Part shown: positions 1 to 7,404 of the stretch, piece after piece
Position numbering within the stretch: position 1 is the stretch's first letter
Layout: each line of letters starts with the position of its first letter
Assembly: GCF_002631185.1 (NCBI RefSeq)
Contig: NZ_PDNU01000046.1
Coordinates: 1-40,325, forward strand
Direction: 5' to 3'
DNA length: 40,325 nucleotides
Source: Teichococcus rhizosphaerae
GTDB lineage: Bacteria; Pseudomonadota; Alphaproteobacteria; Acetobacterales; Acetobacteraceae
Position numbers and translations under genes: made by a program
The notes under the pieces: model-generated
What the model was told of the DNA's origin: nothing
What the model saw: only the letters and a program-made list of their open reading frames with translations
Database searches by the model: none

Positions 1-78
1 GCGAGGCGTAGGGAATATCAGCGGTTCGGCTTTATCAAACAGGCAGCAGGATGCAGCAGGCCAATCGATGATGCAGCT

Positions 79-462
79 CTAGCCCCTCGCGTTGGCATCC
101 TCGGTGTTCAGCTTTTCCAAACCCAATTCCTGCCGGACATGCGCGTACTGCACCGGATCCAGGCCCCGGCGCTCTCCGGCAAGGCGCCGTAGGGTGGCCA
201 GACCAGCTTCCGTGAAGAAAGCCCGCGCGAACGGCCCTGGTCCCGGCCGGACCATCATCAGGCCGCGCTCCACCATGCTCTGCACCGCCACCGGCAGCTT
301 CGGCTGCCCCGCCTGCGGTCCGCCGCGCCATGTCCGCAGATGGATACCGTCGGCCAGGCGCGGCGAGGTGCCAAACCGTACCCCCAGTTCCCGCCGGATC
401 AGGTTCCGCTCCGCGGCCGTGAAGGTCGGTGAGGAACGGGAGGAGGAAACAGGGTCGGTCAT
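79..462 (-). CDS. Hypothetical protein, 127 aa
   Basis: I do not recognise this protein. The start chosen is the ATG at 462, because the residues encoded upstream of it look like untranslated sequence. The protein is basic, with no signal peptide or membrane segment. Its N-terminal half reads TAAERNLIRRELGVRFG and then a Trp-Arg-Gly-Gly stretch. The middle (MVERGLMMVR...FTEAGLATLRRLA) has the look of a winged-helix or MarR-like fold with a recognition-helix style 'FTEAGLATLR', but this is inference only. It lies about 190 bases downstream of the traKLM-like genes on the same strand and could be the last gene of that leader operon, or an independent plasmid regulator. Confidence 0.55.
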   Translation of the reverse strand: MTDPVSSSRSSPTFTAAERNLIRRELGVRFGTSPRLADGIHLRTWRGGPQAGQPKLPVAVQSMVERGLMMVRPGPGPFARAFFTEAGLATLRRLAGERRGLDPVQYAHVRQELGLEKLNTEDANARG

Positions 463-654
463 AGGGCCATCATAGCATTGGCAGGACTTCAGGACCCGCA
501 CGCCGCGCATCAATCCAGTCTCTTGGTCAGCCGGCGCGTCCTTCCGGATCCGCTCCGGCATCGAGCATATACTTTGCCGCCCAGAAGCACCGCATGGCGT
601 GGTTCGTCCGCACCATTGGCCTAGCCCGGAGGAGGCGATGAACTTCGGTTGCTG

Positions 655-1167
655 TCAGGGCGGATCGGGTGTCCCGCCTGCGCGCCAGAGCGGCAACTGA
701 CACCAGCGCCGGCCCTCCTGCGGCGGCTGATCGACACAGGCCCGGTACGCCGCATCCAGGTCATTGCTCCTGAACGCGGCGACAGCGTCGCGCGACAGCG
801 GCCCGAGATCGGTCTGCACCGGCATGCGCCATCCGGCGACAAACCCCACCAGCAGCGCCAGAACGGGCACCGCGCCGTACAGCACCTTGCGGGTCAGGCT
901 GAGCTCGTGCGCCGCCCGGCGCATACCATCTCGCACCTCCCGGAGTGCGGCATCCGCCGCCCGCCGCGCCGCATCCTGGCCGATGCGGTCCATCTCCTGA
1001 CGCAGCCTGTCCTGCGCGCGCGCCGAGCTGGTCAGCAGCAGCCGCAGCGGCTCCTCCGGTTCCATGCCCATCCTGGCGCAGGCCTGCTCGACCTCGGCCG
1101 CCGCGCTGGTGTCCGCCCTCTGCGGGTCCACGGCCAACGTCGCTCGGCCCGTCGCCTCCGGCCTCAC
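655..1167 (-). CDS. TraM-like conjugation accessory protein with one membrane segment
   Basis: 170 aa, starting with GTG at 1167. The start overlaps the stop of the upstream gene (GTGA), which shows translational coupling. The first 90 residues are charged and helical (EVEQACARMGMEPEEPLRLL, then RQEMDRIGQDAARRAADAAL), a likely coiled coil. One clear hydrophobic segment follows at about residues 94-112 (VLYGAVPVLALLVGFVAGW), then a short tail with two cysteines. The gene is third in a leftward set that diverges from the relaxase gene, the position traM holds in IncP plasmids. Size and order fit, but sequence identity to TraM was not tested. An alternative is a plasmid-specific membrane protein of unknown role. 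Confidence 0.6.
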   Translation of the reverse strand: MRPEATGRATLAVDPQRADTSAAAEVEQACARMGMEPEEPLRLLLTSSARAQDRLRQEMDRIGQDAARRAADAALREVRDGMRRAAHELSLTRKVLYGAVPVLALLVGFVAGWRMPVQTDLGPLSRDAVAAFRSNDLDAAYRACVDQPPQEGRRWCQLPLWRAGGTPDPP

Positions 1168-1955
1168 GGCAGCCAGGCACCGACCTCCCGCATCTCGGCC
1201 TGCAGCGCGGCATTCCAGCTCTTGACCTGCCAGGCGCGGGTGGGACCCAGCTTGCCGTCGCCTCGGCCCGGCCGGTCGGCCATGGCAGCCTCGAAGTTCA
1301 GCAACAGCTCCCGCATGGCGTCCAGCGGCGCCAGCGAGCGCATGTAGACCGGGACCGCTCCCGCCTCGACCCAGGCGATGAAGTCGGGATCGGCCTGGAT
1401 GCCCTGAAAGGCACCGGCCGGGTTCTGGCCGCGCTTCAGCACGCCCTCGTTCAGCACCAGCAGCGTCTGCGGCGTGTTGAAGTAGCCTTCGCGCCAGATC
1501 GCATGCGCGTGGGCGAAATCATCCGCCTCCGGACCCAGGAAGTAGACCGCGACCGGCAGCACGCCGACGTCGTGGCAGAACGCCAGCAGATCCAGGTCGC
1601 GCACATACTCGGCCAGGGTGCTGTCCTGGCCGCCACCGAGATCGAGCACCGCCGAGCGGCGCTCGGTCAGCATGCGGTCCAGCACCGAGGTCAGCCAGTC
1701 CTTGACCTCCACCACATCGGTGGAGGACGGCGTCAGCGCCTCGCCCGGGTAGAGCCGCGACAGGGTCGGGTTGCGCGCGGCGTCGGCGATGATGGGATCG
1801 CGCCCTTCCCGTCGCGCCCGCTGCACCATCCAGTCGAGGCCGGTGGTGCCGCCGGTCCGGCCGCGGCCCAGACGCACCACCAGCCTGGGCTGCATCTCCG
1901 GAACGCCGCCCACAGCCGGGGTCGGAACCGCCAGGGCGGTCTTGCGCGTCACCAT
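1164..1955 (-). CDS. TraL-like ParA/MinD-family protein with a degenerate P-loop
   Basis: 263 aa from the ATG at 1955. GGAAGGA lies 9 bases upstream and the stop of the preceding gene is one base away (TGACATG), so I prefer this start to a GTG six codons earlier. The N-terminal region reads PRLVVRLGRGRTGGTTGLDW, in the position of a deviant Walker A, followed by PIIADAARNPTLSRLYPG and later VLDLGGGQDSTLAEYV, which resembles the switch II/Walker B strand of ParA-like NTPases. The signature lysines of the P-loop are absent, so ATP hydrolysis is doubtful. RP4 TraL is a P-loop protein of similar length in the same position between TraK and TraM. The TraL call is therefore by fold features and synteny, not by database match. 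Confidence 0.6.
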   Translation of the reverse strand: MVTRKTALAVPTPAVGGVPEMQPRLVVRLGRGRTGGTTGLDWMVQRARREGRDPIIADAARNPTLSRLYPGEALTPSSTDVVEVKDWLTSVLDRMLTERRSAVLDLGGGQDSTLAEYVRDLDLLAFCHDVGVLPVAVYFLGPEADDFAHAHAIWREGYFNTPQTLLVLNEGVLKRGQNPAGAFQGIQADPDFIAWVEAGAVPVYMRSLAPLDAMRELLLNFEAAMADRPGRGDGKLGPTRAWQVKSWNAALQAEMREVGAWLP

Positions 1956-1956
1956 G

Positions 1957-2442
1957 TCATGCTTTCCTTCCACTGCGGTCGAGGGTTTGCCGCTTCAGCC
2001 GCGCCAGCCGGTCCTGCGCCTTGCTCGAACTCTCCCCCGCGGGGTATGCGGTCGGCAGCGCCACCGGCGCGGGCGGCGCAGCAACCGCCTCCGGGCTGGG
2101 CCTTGCCGCCATGGCACCGCGGTCGAGCTGAGCCCGCGCCCAGGCCTTGCGCGCCGTCTCCGCCACCCGGCGACGGGCCTTGTGCCCCTCCGGCCCCGGC
2201 GCGTCGAAATGCTCCGGGCGCGGCAGCAAGCCCTCCTCGACGAACACCGCCCCGAAGCGCTCCCAGTTCACCCCACCTTCCCTCAGGATACGGGCGAACG
2301 CCTCGCGATGGCGGAGCAGCCAGTTCGCCAAGGGTGAGCGGCGAGGACCCTCAGCCCGGGCAGCCTGGATCCGCGCCAGGATCGGATCAGTCACGGCCGA
2401 CAGCTCTGCAACATCAGCGGAATCGTACCTGCGGTTGTGCAT
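1957..2442 (-). CDS. TraK-like protein, first gene of the leader operon
   Basis: 161 aa from the ATG at 2442. A longer in-frame reading to 2502 would run through the inverted repeat of the divergent control region, so the later start is preferred. The N-terminal domain (about 1-75) is helical and ends in NWERFGAVFVEEGLLPRPEHF, a pattern of small plasmid proteins that count as TraK or MobC-like accessory factors. The C-terminal part is a Pro/Ala-rich linker and a basic tail (DRLARLKRQTLDRSGRKA) suited to DNA contact. It is the promoter-proximal gene beside the putative oriT, where an oriT-binding protein is expected. Function is inferred from position and composition. Confidence 0.55.
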   Translation of the reverse strand: MHNRRYDSADVAELSAVTDPILARIQAARAEGPRRSPLANWLLRHREAFARILREGGVNWERFGAVFVEEGLLPRPEHFDAPGPEGHKARRRVAETARKAWARAQLDRGAMAARPSPEAVAAPPAPVALPTAYPAGESSSKAQDRLARLKRQTLDRSGRKA

Positions 2443-2468
2443 CCTGCCAAGAGACACACGTGGGACAG

Positions 2469-2490
2469 TTGCACAGATAGGATTGTGCAA
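2469..2490. repeat. Perfect 7-bp inverted repeat in the divergent traK-like/relaxase gap (candidate oriT or operator)
   Basis: TTGCACA at 2469-2475 and TGTGCAA at 2484-2490 are exact inverted copies separated by GATAGGAT. The 180-base gap between the leftward traK-like gene and the rightward relaxase operon is where oriT lies in many conjugative plasmids. The repeat could be the hairpin next to nic or the binding site of the small flanking proteins. No nic site could be assigned. Confidence 0.5.
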
Positions 2491-2623
2491 AGTTGTTGGC
2501 ATTGAGGTTGTGGTGACGGGACACAGACGCTACCCAGACGGGAAAGGGCTGGAGCGGCAATATCCCTACAGACCATTGCACCGCCGCTGGCAGTGCTGGG
2601 ACAGGAGCGGGACGAAAGCGGAC

Positions 2624-2923
2624 ATGGACGCGACACGACTGAGCCAGGAACTGGGGGCGCTGCGGGACCAGGTGAGCGCCCTGGAGGCCGGCCAGGACAA
2701 TCTGGTGCGGGCCATCGGCGAGTTGGCGCCGCTGCTCGGCACTGTCATCGAGGAGCTGCGCCTGCTCTCCCAGGCGGCCTCGGCGGAGGGCCCGGCCAGC
2801 GATCTCGGCCCGGAGTTGCGGCGCCTGGCGGAGGCGGTGGACGGCAACACCGCGGCGGTCACCGCGCTGCTGCGGCAGTTGCCGGTCTCTCCTGCCGAGG
2901 AGGGTGCAGGCCCGCCGGCATGA
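2624..2923 (+). CDS. Small coiled-coil protein upstream of the relaxase
   Basis: 99 aa from the ATG at 2624, with AGGAG about 20 bases and a GAAAGCGG stretch just upstream. The stop overlaps the relaxase start in an ATGA, so the two are co-translated. Residues 1-60 form a leucine-rich heptad pattern (LSQELGALRDQVSALEAGQ, then VIEELRLLSQAA) and a second amphipathic helix follows (ELRRLAEAVDGNTAAVTALLRQL). There is no membrane segment. The coupling and place suggest a relaxosome accessory protein that dimerises by coiled coil, comparable in position to MobC or TrwA, though it lacks an obvious ribbon-helix-helix. It could instead be a structural partner of the relaxase. Confidence 0.7.
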   Translation: MDATRLSQELGALRDQVSALEAGQDNLVRAIGELAPLLGTVIEELRLLSQAASAEGPASDLGPELRRLAEAVDGNTAAVTALLRQLPVSPAEEGAGPPA

Positions 2924-5900
2924 TGACCTTCCGGGCCGGTGCGCCCGGCGGCGTCGCCCAGGCGGCGGCCTACACCGCGCATCTGCTGGAGCGCACGATC
3001 GATCCGGCGCAGCAGGCGCTGGCTGACTACTACGGTCGGGAGAGTTCCTTAGACCCGGAGCGTTCTGAGGGGCTGGGCAGCACCCCCCGCCCCTCGCCGG
3101 TGATGGCGCCGGAGATGGCCAGGGCACTGGGGATCGATGCCAGCCGGCCGCTGACCGCCGCGGAGCTGGGCAACATCCTGGGTGGGCTGCGCGCCGATGG
3201 CGGCGCCATGCCGGGTCACCAGCGGGACCTGCGGACTTACCGGAACCGGGCGGGTCAGGCGGAGGGTGGGGGCGAGCGCAGCCGCATCGCCTGGATCGAC
3301 CTGACCTTCTCGGCGCCCAAGAGCGTCTCGGTAGCCTGGATGGCCGCTGGAACCGAGGCCGAGCGCCAATCCATCTACCAGGCGCACAAGGACGCGGTGC
3401 GGGAGGCGCTCGGCTATGTTGAGCAGGAGGTGGCCCGCGCCACCTTCGGGCATGGCCGCAGCGGCAAGGCCGAGGAGAGCGGCCGGCTCGGCTTTGTCTC
3501 CATCGACCACTTCACCAGCCGGCCCACCGTCGAGATCAGCCGGGCGGATCCGACTACCGGCGTGCAGGCCACCGAGATCTACAGCGTGCCGGTGGCCGGT
3601 GATCCGCAGCTGCACACCCACACCATCGTGCCGAACCTGGTGCTGACCCGCAGCGGAAGGGCGATGAGCATCGACACCACCCGCATCGCCGGGCGGGTGC
3701 ATGAGTTCGGCGCGGTCTACCAGGCACTGCTGGGGCGGAACCTGCGCCGCCTCGGCATGGCGGTGGAACTCGACGAGCGCACCCAGGCGCTGCGCCTCGC
3801 CGCCATCCCGGAGGAAATCTGCCGGGCATTCAGCAAGCGCACGGTCAATGGCGAGCGATCCGCCGAGGAGTGGGCGCTGCGCCACGGCTACAGCGCCGAA
3901 GCCTGGGCGGCGATGCGCCCGGAGCAGCGGATCGCCATGCTCAAGGCCGCGATCAAGGAAGGCCGTTTCGGCAAGGGCGACGACCTGGCCGATCTCGCCG
4001 CCTGGCGGGCGCAGACCGCCGAGCTCGGCTGGCAGTATTCCGGCAGCGCCGTGCGGATGGGGCCGCCGGCGCCGGAACGCAGCCAGCAGCAGCGGGTCGA
4101 GGATGCCCTCGCCGGGGCGACGCCGGTGCTGGAGAGCATGCTGGCGCAGCGCGCGGTGGTCACCGGCAGCGACCTACGGCTGGCGGCGGCGCGCGGGCTG
4201 ATCGCCGGCGGCATGGAAACGCTGGACGACCTGTCGGCGGTGACCCGCGCCATGGCCGAGGGTGGCGTGCGGCAGGATGGGCAGCGGACCGCCCTGTTGT
4301 TTCGTCCGGGCGTGTCCAGCCGGCCCGAGCGGGTGCAGGTGACCACGGCACTGCATCGCGACCAGGAGGCGGAGCTGATCGCCTTGGCCCGCACCGCACG
4401 GGCGCAGCCGGACGCAGCGCTGGCCCCTGCCCGCCTGGCGCAAGCCGCCGCCGCACGCGGCACGCCCCTGACCGAGGAGCAGCAACGCGCCGCCGAGGCG
4501 CTAGGGGCGGGGAACAAGTTCGCCGTGGTGGTCGGCGGTGCGGGAGTTGGCAAGACCACCATCCTGGCGCCGCTGGTGGAGGGGTGGAACGGCCAGGGGC
4601 GCGAGGTCTGGGGCACCGCGCTGGCCTGGCGGCAGGCCAATGCGCTGCAGGAGGCCGGGATCAGCGGCGCGCGCACCCTGGCGCTGGAGCCGCTGCTGGA
4701 TCGGATGGGGCGGCGGCCGCAGGATTTCGGGCCAAGCTCGGTGGTAGCGCTCGACGAGCTGGGCCAGATCGGCACCCGGCAGATGCTGCAGCTGCTGCGG
4801 CAGCAGGCGCAACTCGGCTTCAAGCTGGTGGCGGTGGGCGATGACCGGCAATGCCAGGCGATCGAGGCCGGGCCCACCATCGCGCTGCTGCGCCAGGCGC
4901 TCGGCCCCGAAGCCATTCCGGAGGTGCTGTCCACCGTGCGGCAGGCGACCGATCGCGAGCGCGCGATCGTCGGGATGTTCCGCGACGGCCGGATCGGTGA
5001 GGCGCTGGCCGCCAAGCGGGCCGAGGGCCAGGCGGAGCTGGTCCAGGGCGGCTACGAGGCGGCGGTGCGGCGCGCCGCGGCGCTGTGGGGCGAGCGCGTG
5101 GCGGCCAACCAGCAGGATCCGCGCTACAGCGTCACGGTGTCGGCGCCGACCAACCAGGACGCGCTGGCGGTCAGCCGTGCCATCCGCGAGGTGCGCCGGG
5201 CGTCAGGCCAGCTTGGTCCGGACCGCCTGACGATCGAGGCCAGCGATGCCACCGGCGCCAGCTACGCCCTGCCGCTGGCAGAGGGGGACCGGGTGCGGCT
5301 GTTCCAGCGCACCAGCCGCGCCGGGGCCGGTCGCGACACCATGATGGGCGAGAACGGCTCCGTCCTCACTGTGCGCGAGGTGCGGCCGGACGGGCTCAGG
5401 CTGGTGACGCGCGACGGCAAGGAAGGCTTTGTGCCCTGGAAGGGCTTTCGCGACCGCCGCAGCGGGCAGATCCGGCTGACCTATGGCGATGTGCTGACGA
5501 TCAACACCGCCCAGGGGATCACCAGCGACGAGCACATCCTGGCCATGCCGGCGGGCAGCCGCGGCGTCACCCTCTACGCCGCCCATGTCGGTGCCAGCCG
5601 GCATCGCGTGGCCAGCCACATCGTTGGCAGCCTCGGCGCCGAGGCACGCGAGGTCGAGGAGCACCGGCCGGTGAACGCGCCGAAGCTCACGGGCCAGGCG
5701 GCGCTGGATGCGGCCTGGGCCAATGTGGAGCGGAACTTTGGCCGCGCGCCGGTGAAGGACAGCGCGCTGGCGCTGCTCCGCCGGTTCCAGGACCTCTCGC
5801 AGAAGGCCCGCAACACCTTCCAAGAGGGCATGCGGCGGCGGCAGACGCGGCAGAAGGCGGAGCTGCCGGAAACGCGGCTTGTGCAGCGGGCGCGGGAGAA

Positions 5901-6471
5901 CCGGCAGGCTGAGATCCTGGCACCGGCGTTGCGGCAGATGAGCCTGAACCTGGAGGTGCAGGGCCGGGCCGCCGAGCGTCTCGGGGGTGCGCCACGACAG
6001 CCTGCCGCAATCAGCCTGGAGGCGTTGACCCTGCGCCTGGTGGCGCCGCAGGTGGCGGAGGGCCGCATGTCCTACAGCGCGGCGCTGGACGAGGTGATGC
6101 TCAGCGCGGTGGATGATCGCAGAAGCCGCGTGCAGCGCGACTACGCCTGGAACCCCGTCCATCAGTTACACTTCCCAAAACTTGGCGGCCCGGTGCATGC
6201 CGAGCTCAGCCAGGAGACCATCATGCGCAAACTGGATCAGGCCATTGTCGACTATCAGGCGGGTGGTCCGGCCACGCTGTGGGCAAAGGCAGCAAAGCTG
6301 GAGATACCTGGTTTGGAGGTGGAAGGGCTGAAGGACAAGCCAGGCAGAGCCCTGCCGAAGAGCGTAGAGCGCAAAGCCCGACCCCTGCCCTTGAAGGGCT
6401 ATGCTCAAGGCGCTGAGACTCCCCAACGAAAAGTGCAATTTTTAAGACGAGGGCCCCATAAGCGCCGTTAA
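2920..6471 (+). CDS. traA: MobF conjugative relaxase-helicase (TrwC/TraI type)
   Basis: 1183 aa. The reading frame is open back to 2593, but the ATG pair at 2920/2923 is chosen because 2920 overlaps the stop of the coupled upstream gene. The N-terminal relaxase domain has Tyr18 and a Tyr37-Tyr38 pair as candidate nicking tyrosines. The metal-binding triad is His197 (in DHFTSRP) with His232 and His234 (DPQLHTHTIVPN), the order seen in TrwC/TraI. The C-terminal half is a RecD-like helicase: Walker A GGAGVGKTT at about 539-547, Walker B VALDELGQ near 610-615, then GDDRQCQAIE, and a late INTAQGIT segment. The protein would nick one strand at oriT, stay bound to the 5' end, unwind the plasmid and be passed through the VirB/VirD4 channel encoded downstream. 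The symbol follows common plasmid usage; trwC-like is equally fair. Confidence 0.93.
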   Translation: MMTFRAGAPGGVAQAAAYTAHLLERTIDPAQQALADYYGRESSLDPERSEGLGSTPRPSPVMAPEMARALGIDASRPLTAAELGNILGGLRADGGAMPGHQRDLRTYRNRAGQAEGGGERSRIAWIDLTFSAPKSVSVAWMAAGTEAERQSIYQAHKDAVREALGYVEQEVARATFGHGRSGKAEESGRLGFVSIDHFTSRPTVEISRADPTTGVQATEIYSVPVAGDPQLHTHTIVPNLVLTRSGRAMSIDTTRIAGRVHEFGAVYQALLGRNLRRLGMAVELDERTQALRLAAIPEEICRAFSKRTVNGERSAEEWALRHGYSAEAWAAMRPEQRIAMLKAAIKEGRFGKGDDLADLAAWRAQTAELGWQYSGSAVRMGPPAPERSQQQRVEDALAGATPVLESMLAQRAVVTGSDLRLAAARGLIAGGMETLDDLSAVTRAMAEGGVRQDGQRTALLFRPGVSSRPERVQVTTALHRDQEAELIALARTARAQPDAALAPARLAQAAAARGTPLTEEQQRAAEALGAGNKFAVVVGGAGVGKTTILAPLVEGWNGQGREVWGTALAWRQANALQEAGISGARTLALEPLLDRMGRRPQDFGPSSVVALDELGQIGTRQMLQLLRQQAQLGFKLVAVGDDRQCQAIEAGPTIALLRQALGPEAIPEVLSTVRQATDRERAIVGMFRDGRIGEALAAKRAEGQAELVQGGYEAAVRRAAALWGERVAANQQDPRYSVTVSAPTNQDALAVSRAIREVRRASGQLGPDRLTIEASDATGASYALPLAEGDRVRLFQRTSRAGAGRDTMMGENGSVLTVREVRPDGLRLVTRDGKEGFVPWKGFRDRRSGQIRLTYGDVLTINTAQGITSDEHILAMPAGSRGVTLYAAHVGASRHRVASHIVGSLGAEAREVEEHRPVNAPKLTGQAALDAAWANVERNFGRAPVKDSALALLRRFQDLSQKARNTFQEGMRRRQTRQKAELPETRLVQRARENRQAEILAPALRQMSLNLEVQGRAAERLGGAPRQPAAISLEALTLRLVAPQVAEGRMSYSAALDEVMLSAVDDRRSRVQRDYAWNPVHQLHFPKLGGPVHAELSQETIMRKLDQAIVDYQAGGPATLWAKAAKLEIPGLEVEGLKDKPGRALPKSVERKARPLPLKGYAQGAETPQRKVQFLRRGPHKRR

Positions 6472-6569
6472 GGTTGCAGCACCCTTCTGAATCGCAGACC
6501 GCAGGATCAGCGTGCGAGTGCCTCCCAATGGCGAACTCGTTGTCCCAGCCTGAAAAATCTTACGCAATC

Positions 6570-6615
6570 TTGAGAAGATGCTATGACCAGATATATAACT
6601 GGAAAGGCTAGGAGG
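6570..6615 (+). promoter_or_regulatory. Promoter, near-palindromic operator and RBS of the toxin-antitoxin pair
   Basis: TTGAGA at 6570-6575 is followed after 16 bases by TATATA (6592-6597), or after 18 bases by TATAAC. The -10 is embedded in CCAGATATATAACTGG at 6587-6602, a 16-bp near-perfect palindrome fit for autorepression by the antitoxin. AGGAGG at 6610-6615 sits five bases before the ATG. Confidence 0.55.
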
Positions 6616-6620
6616 CCAAC

Positions 6621-6920
6621 ATGACCAAGGCTCAGCGCCGCGCCATCCAGAACTACCGGTCTCGTCTTGGTGAGCGTGGACTGGCACGCTTCGAAGTGCT
6701 CGGTCGTGACACTGATCGCGATCTGATTCGATCGCTTGCACGCCGCCTGGCCGAGGATACTCCCGAAGCGTTGGCGCTGCGTATGACGGTCAGCCAATCC
6801 ATCACCCATGAACCGCCTCCCAAGGGAGGTATTCTGTCGGCCCTTCGGCGATCTCCCCTCGTGAACTCTGATCTTGATTTGGCTCGTCCTCATGAAGAGG
6901 CGCGCGAGGTCAATTTTTGA
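6621..6920 (+). CDS. Type II antitoxin of a VapBC-type pair
   Basis: 99 aa, with a strong AGGAGG five bases before the ATG. The N-terminal 55 residues (MTKAQRRAIQNYRSRLGERG, then ARFEVLGRDTDRDLIRSLAR) contain a short strand followed by two helices, in keeping with a ribbon-helix-helix-like DNA-binding unit. The C-terminal part is polar and would wrap the toxin. The stop TGA overlaps the TTG start of the PIN-domain toxin, the usual coupling in such pairs, and a near-palindrome covers its own -10. The role is to neutralise the toxin and repress the operon, giving plasmid stabilisation. The VapB family label rests mainly on the partner. Confidence 0.8.
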   Translation: MTKAQRRAIQNYRSRLGERGLARFEVLGRDTDRDLIRSLARRLAEDTPEALALRMTVSQSITHEPPPKGGILSALRRSPLVNSDLDLARPHEEAREVNF

Positions 6921-7348
6921 CGCGGTTCCTGCTCGACACCAATATTATCAGCAATATTGTCAAGCCTAAGCCTTCAGAATCTTTGCTCATCTGGATGGCC
7001 GAGCAGAATGATCAGGATCTCTACATTGCGTCTCTTACAGTGGCCGAGATTCACCGGGGCATTCTGGAAAAGCCACCTGGCAAGCGCCGCCACGAACTGG
7101 AGACGTGGTTCTCCGGCTCTGAAGGTCCTCAAGCTCTCTTTGCGGATCGCGTTCTATCGTTTGATGAGAAAGCTGCGCTTGCTTGGGCAAAGCTCATGGC
7201 TGAAGGAAAGAGGCGTGGACGTCCCCGTAGCGCAATGGACATGATCATTGCCGCTGTCGCCTTGGTGAATGGCTGCGTGGTGGTGACTGACAACGAGAAA
7301 GACTTCGAGGGCTTGGAGGTTCTGAACCCGCTTCGGCCCCCGGCATGA
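6917..7348 (+). CDS. vapC: PIN-domain ribonuclease toxin (VapC family)
   Basis: 143 aa from TTG at 6917, overlapping the antitoxin stop by 3 bases. No ATG in this frame would keep the first PIN motif. The acidic site of PIN nucleases is complete: Asp7 in FLLDTNIIS, Glu44 in TVAEIHRGI, Asp108 in RSAMDMIIAA and Asp125 in VVVTDNEKDF. VapC toxins cut specific tRNA or rRNA with Mg2+ once the unstable antitoxin is lost. The region from about 6500 to 7400 has visibly lower GC and different codon use from the flanking transfer genes, which suggests separate acquisition. It ends convergent with virD4, 57 bases away. Confidence 0.92.
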   Translation: MTRFLLDTNIISNIVKPKPSESLLIWMAEQNDQDLYIASLTVAEIHRGILEKPPGKRRHELETWFSGSEGPQALFADRVLSFDEKAALAWAKLMAEGKRRGRPRSAMDMIIAAVALVNGCVVVTDNEKDFEGLEVLNPLRPPA

Positions 7349-7404
7349 TCGACGAAGCGCAAGCTTGCAGGCCCTGTCTCTTTCCTCAAAGCAGGCCCGC
7401 TGGA

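Noticed and set aside
2593-2919. N-terminal extension of the relaxase frame
   Set aside because: It overlaps the coiled-coil gene in another frame, is Gly/Arg-rich without structure, and the ATGA coupling at 2920 gives a better start.
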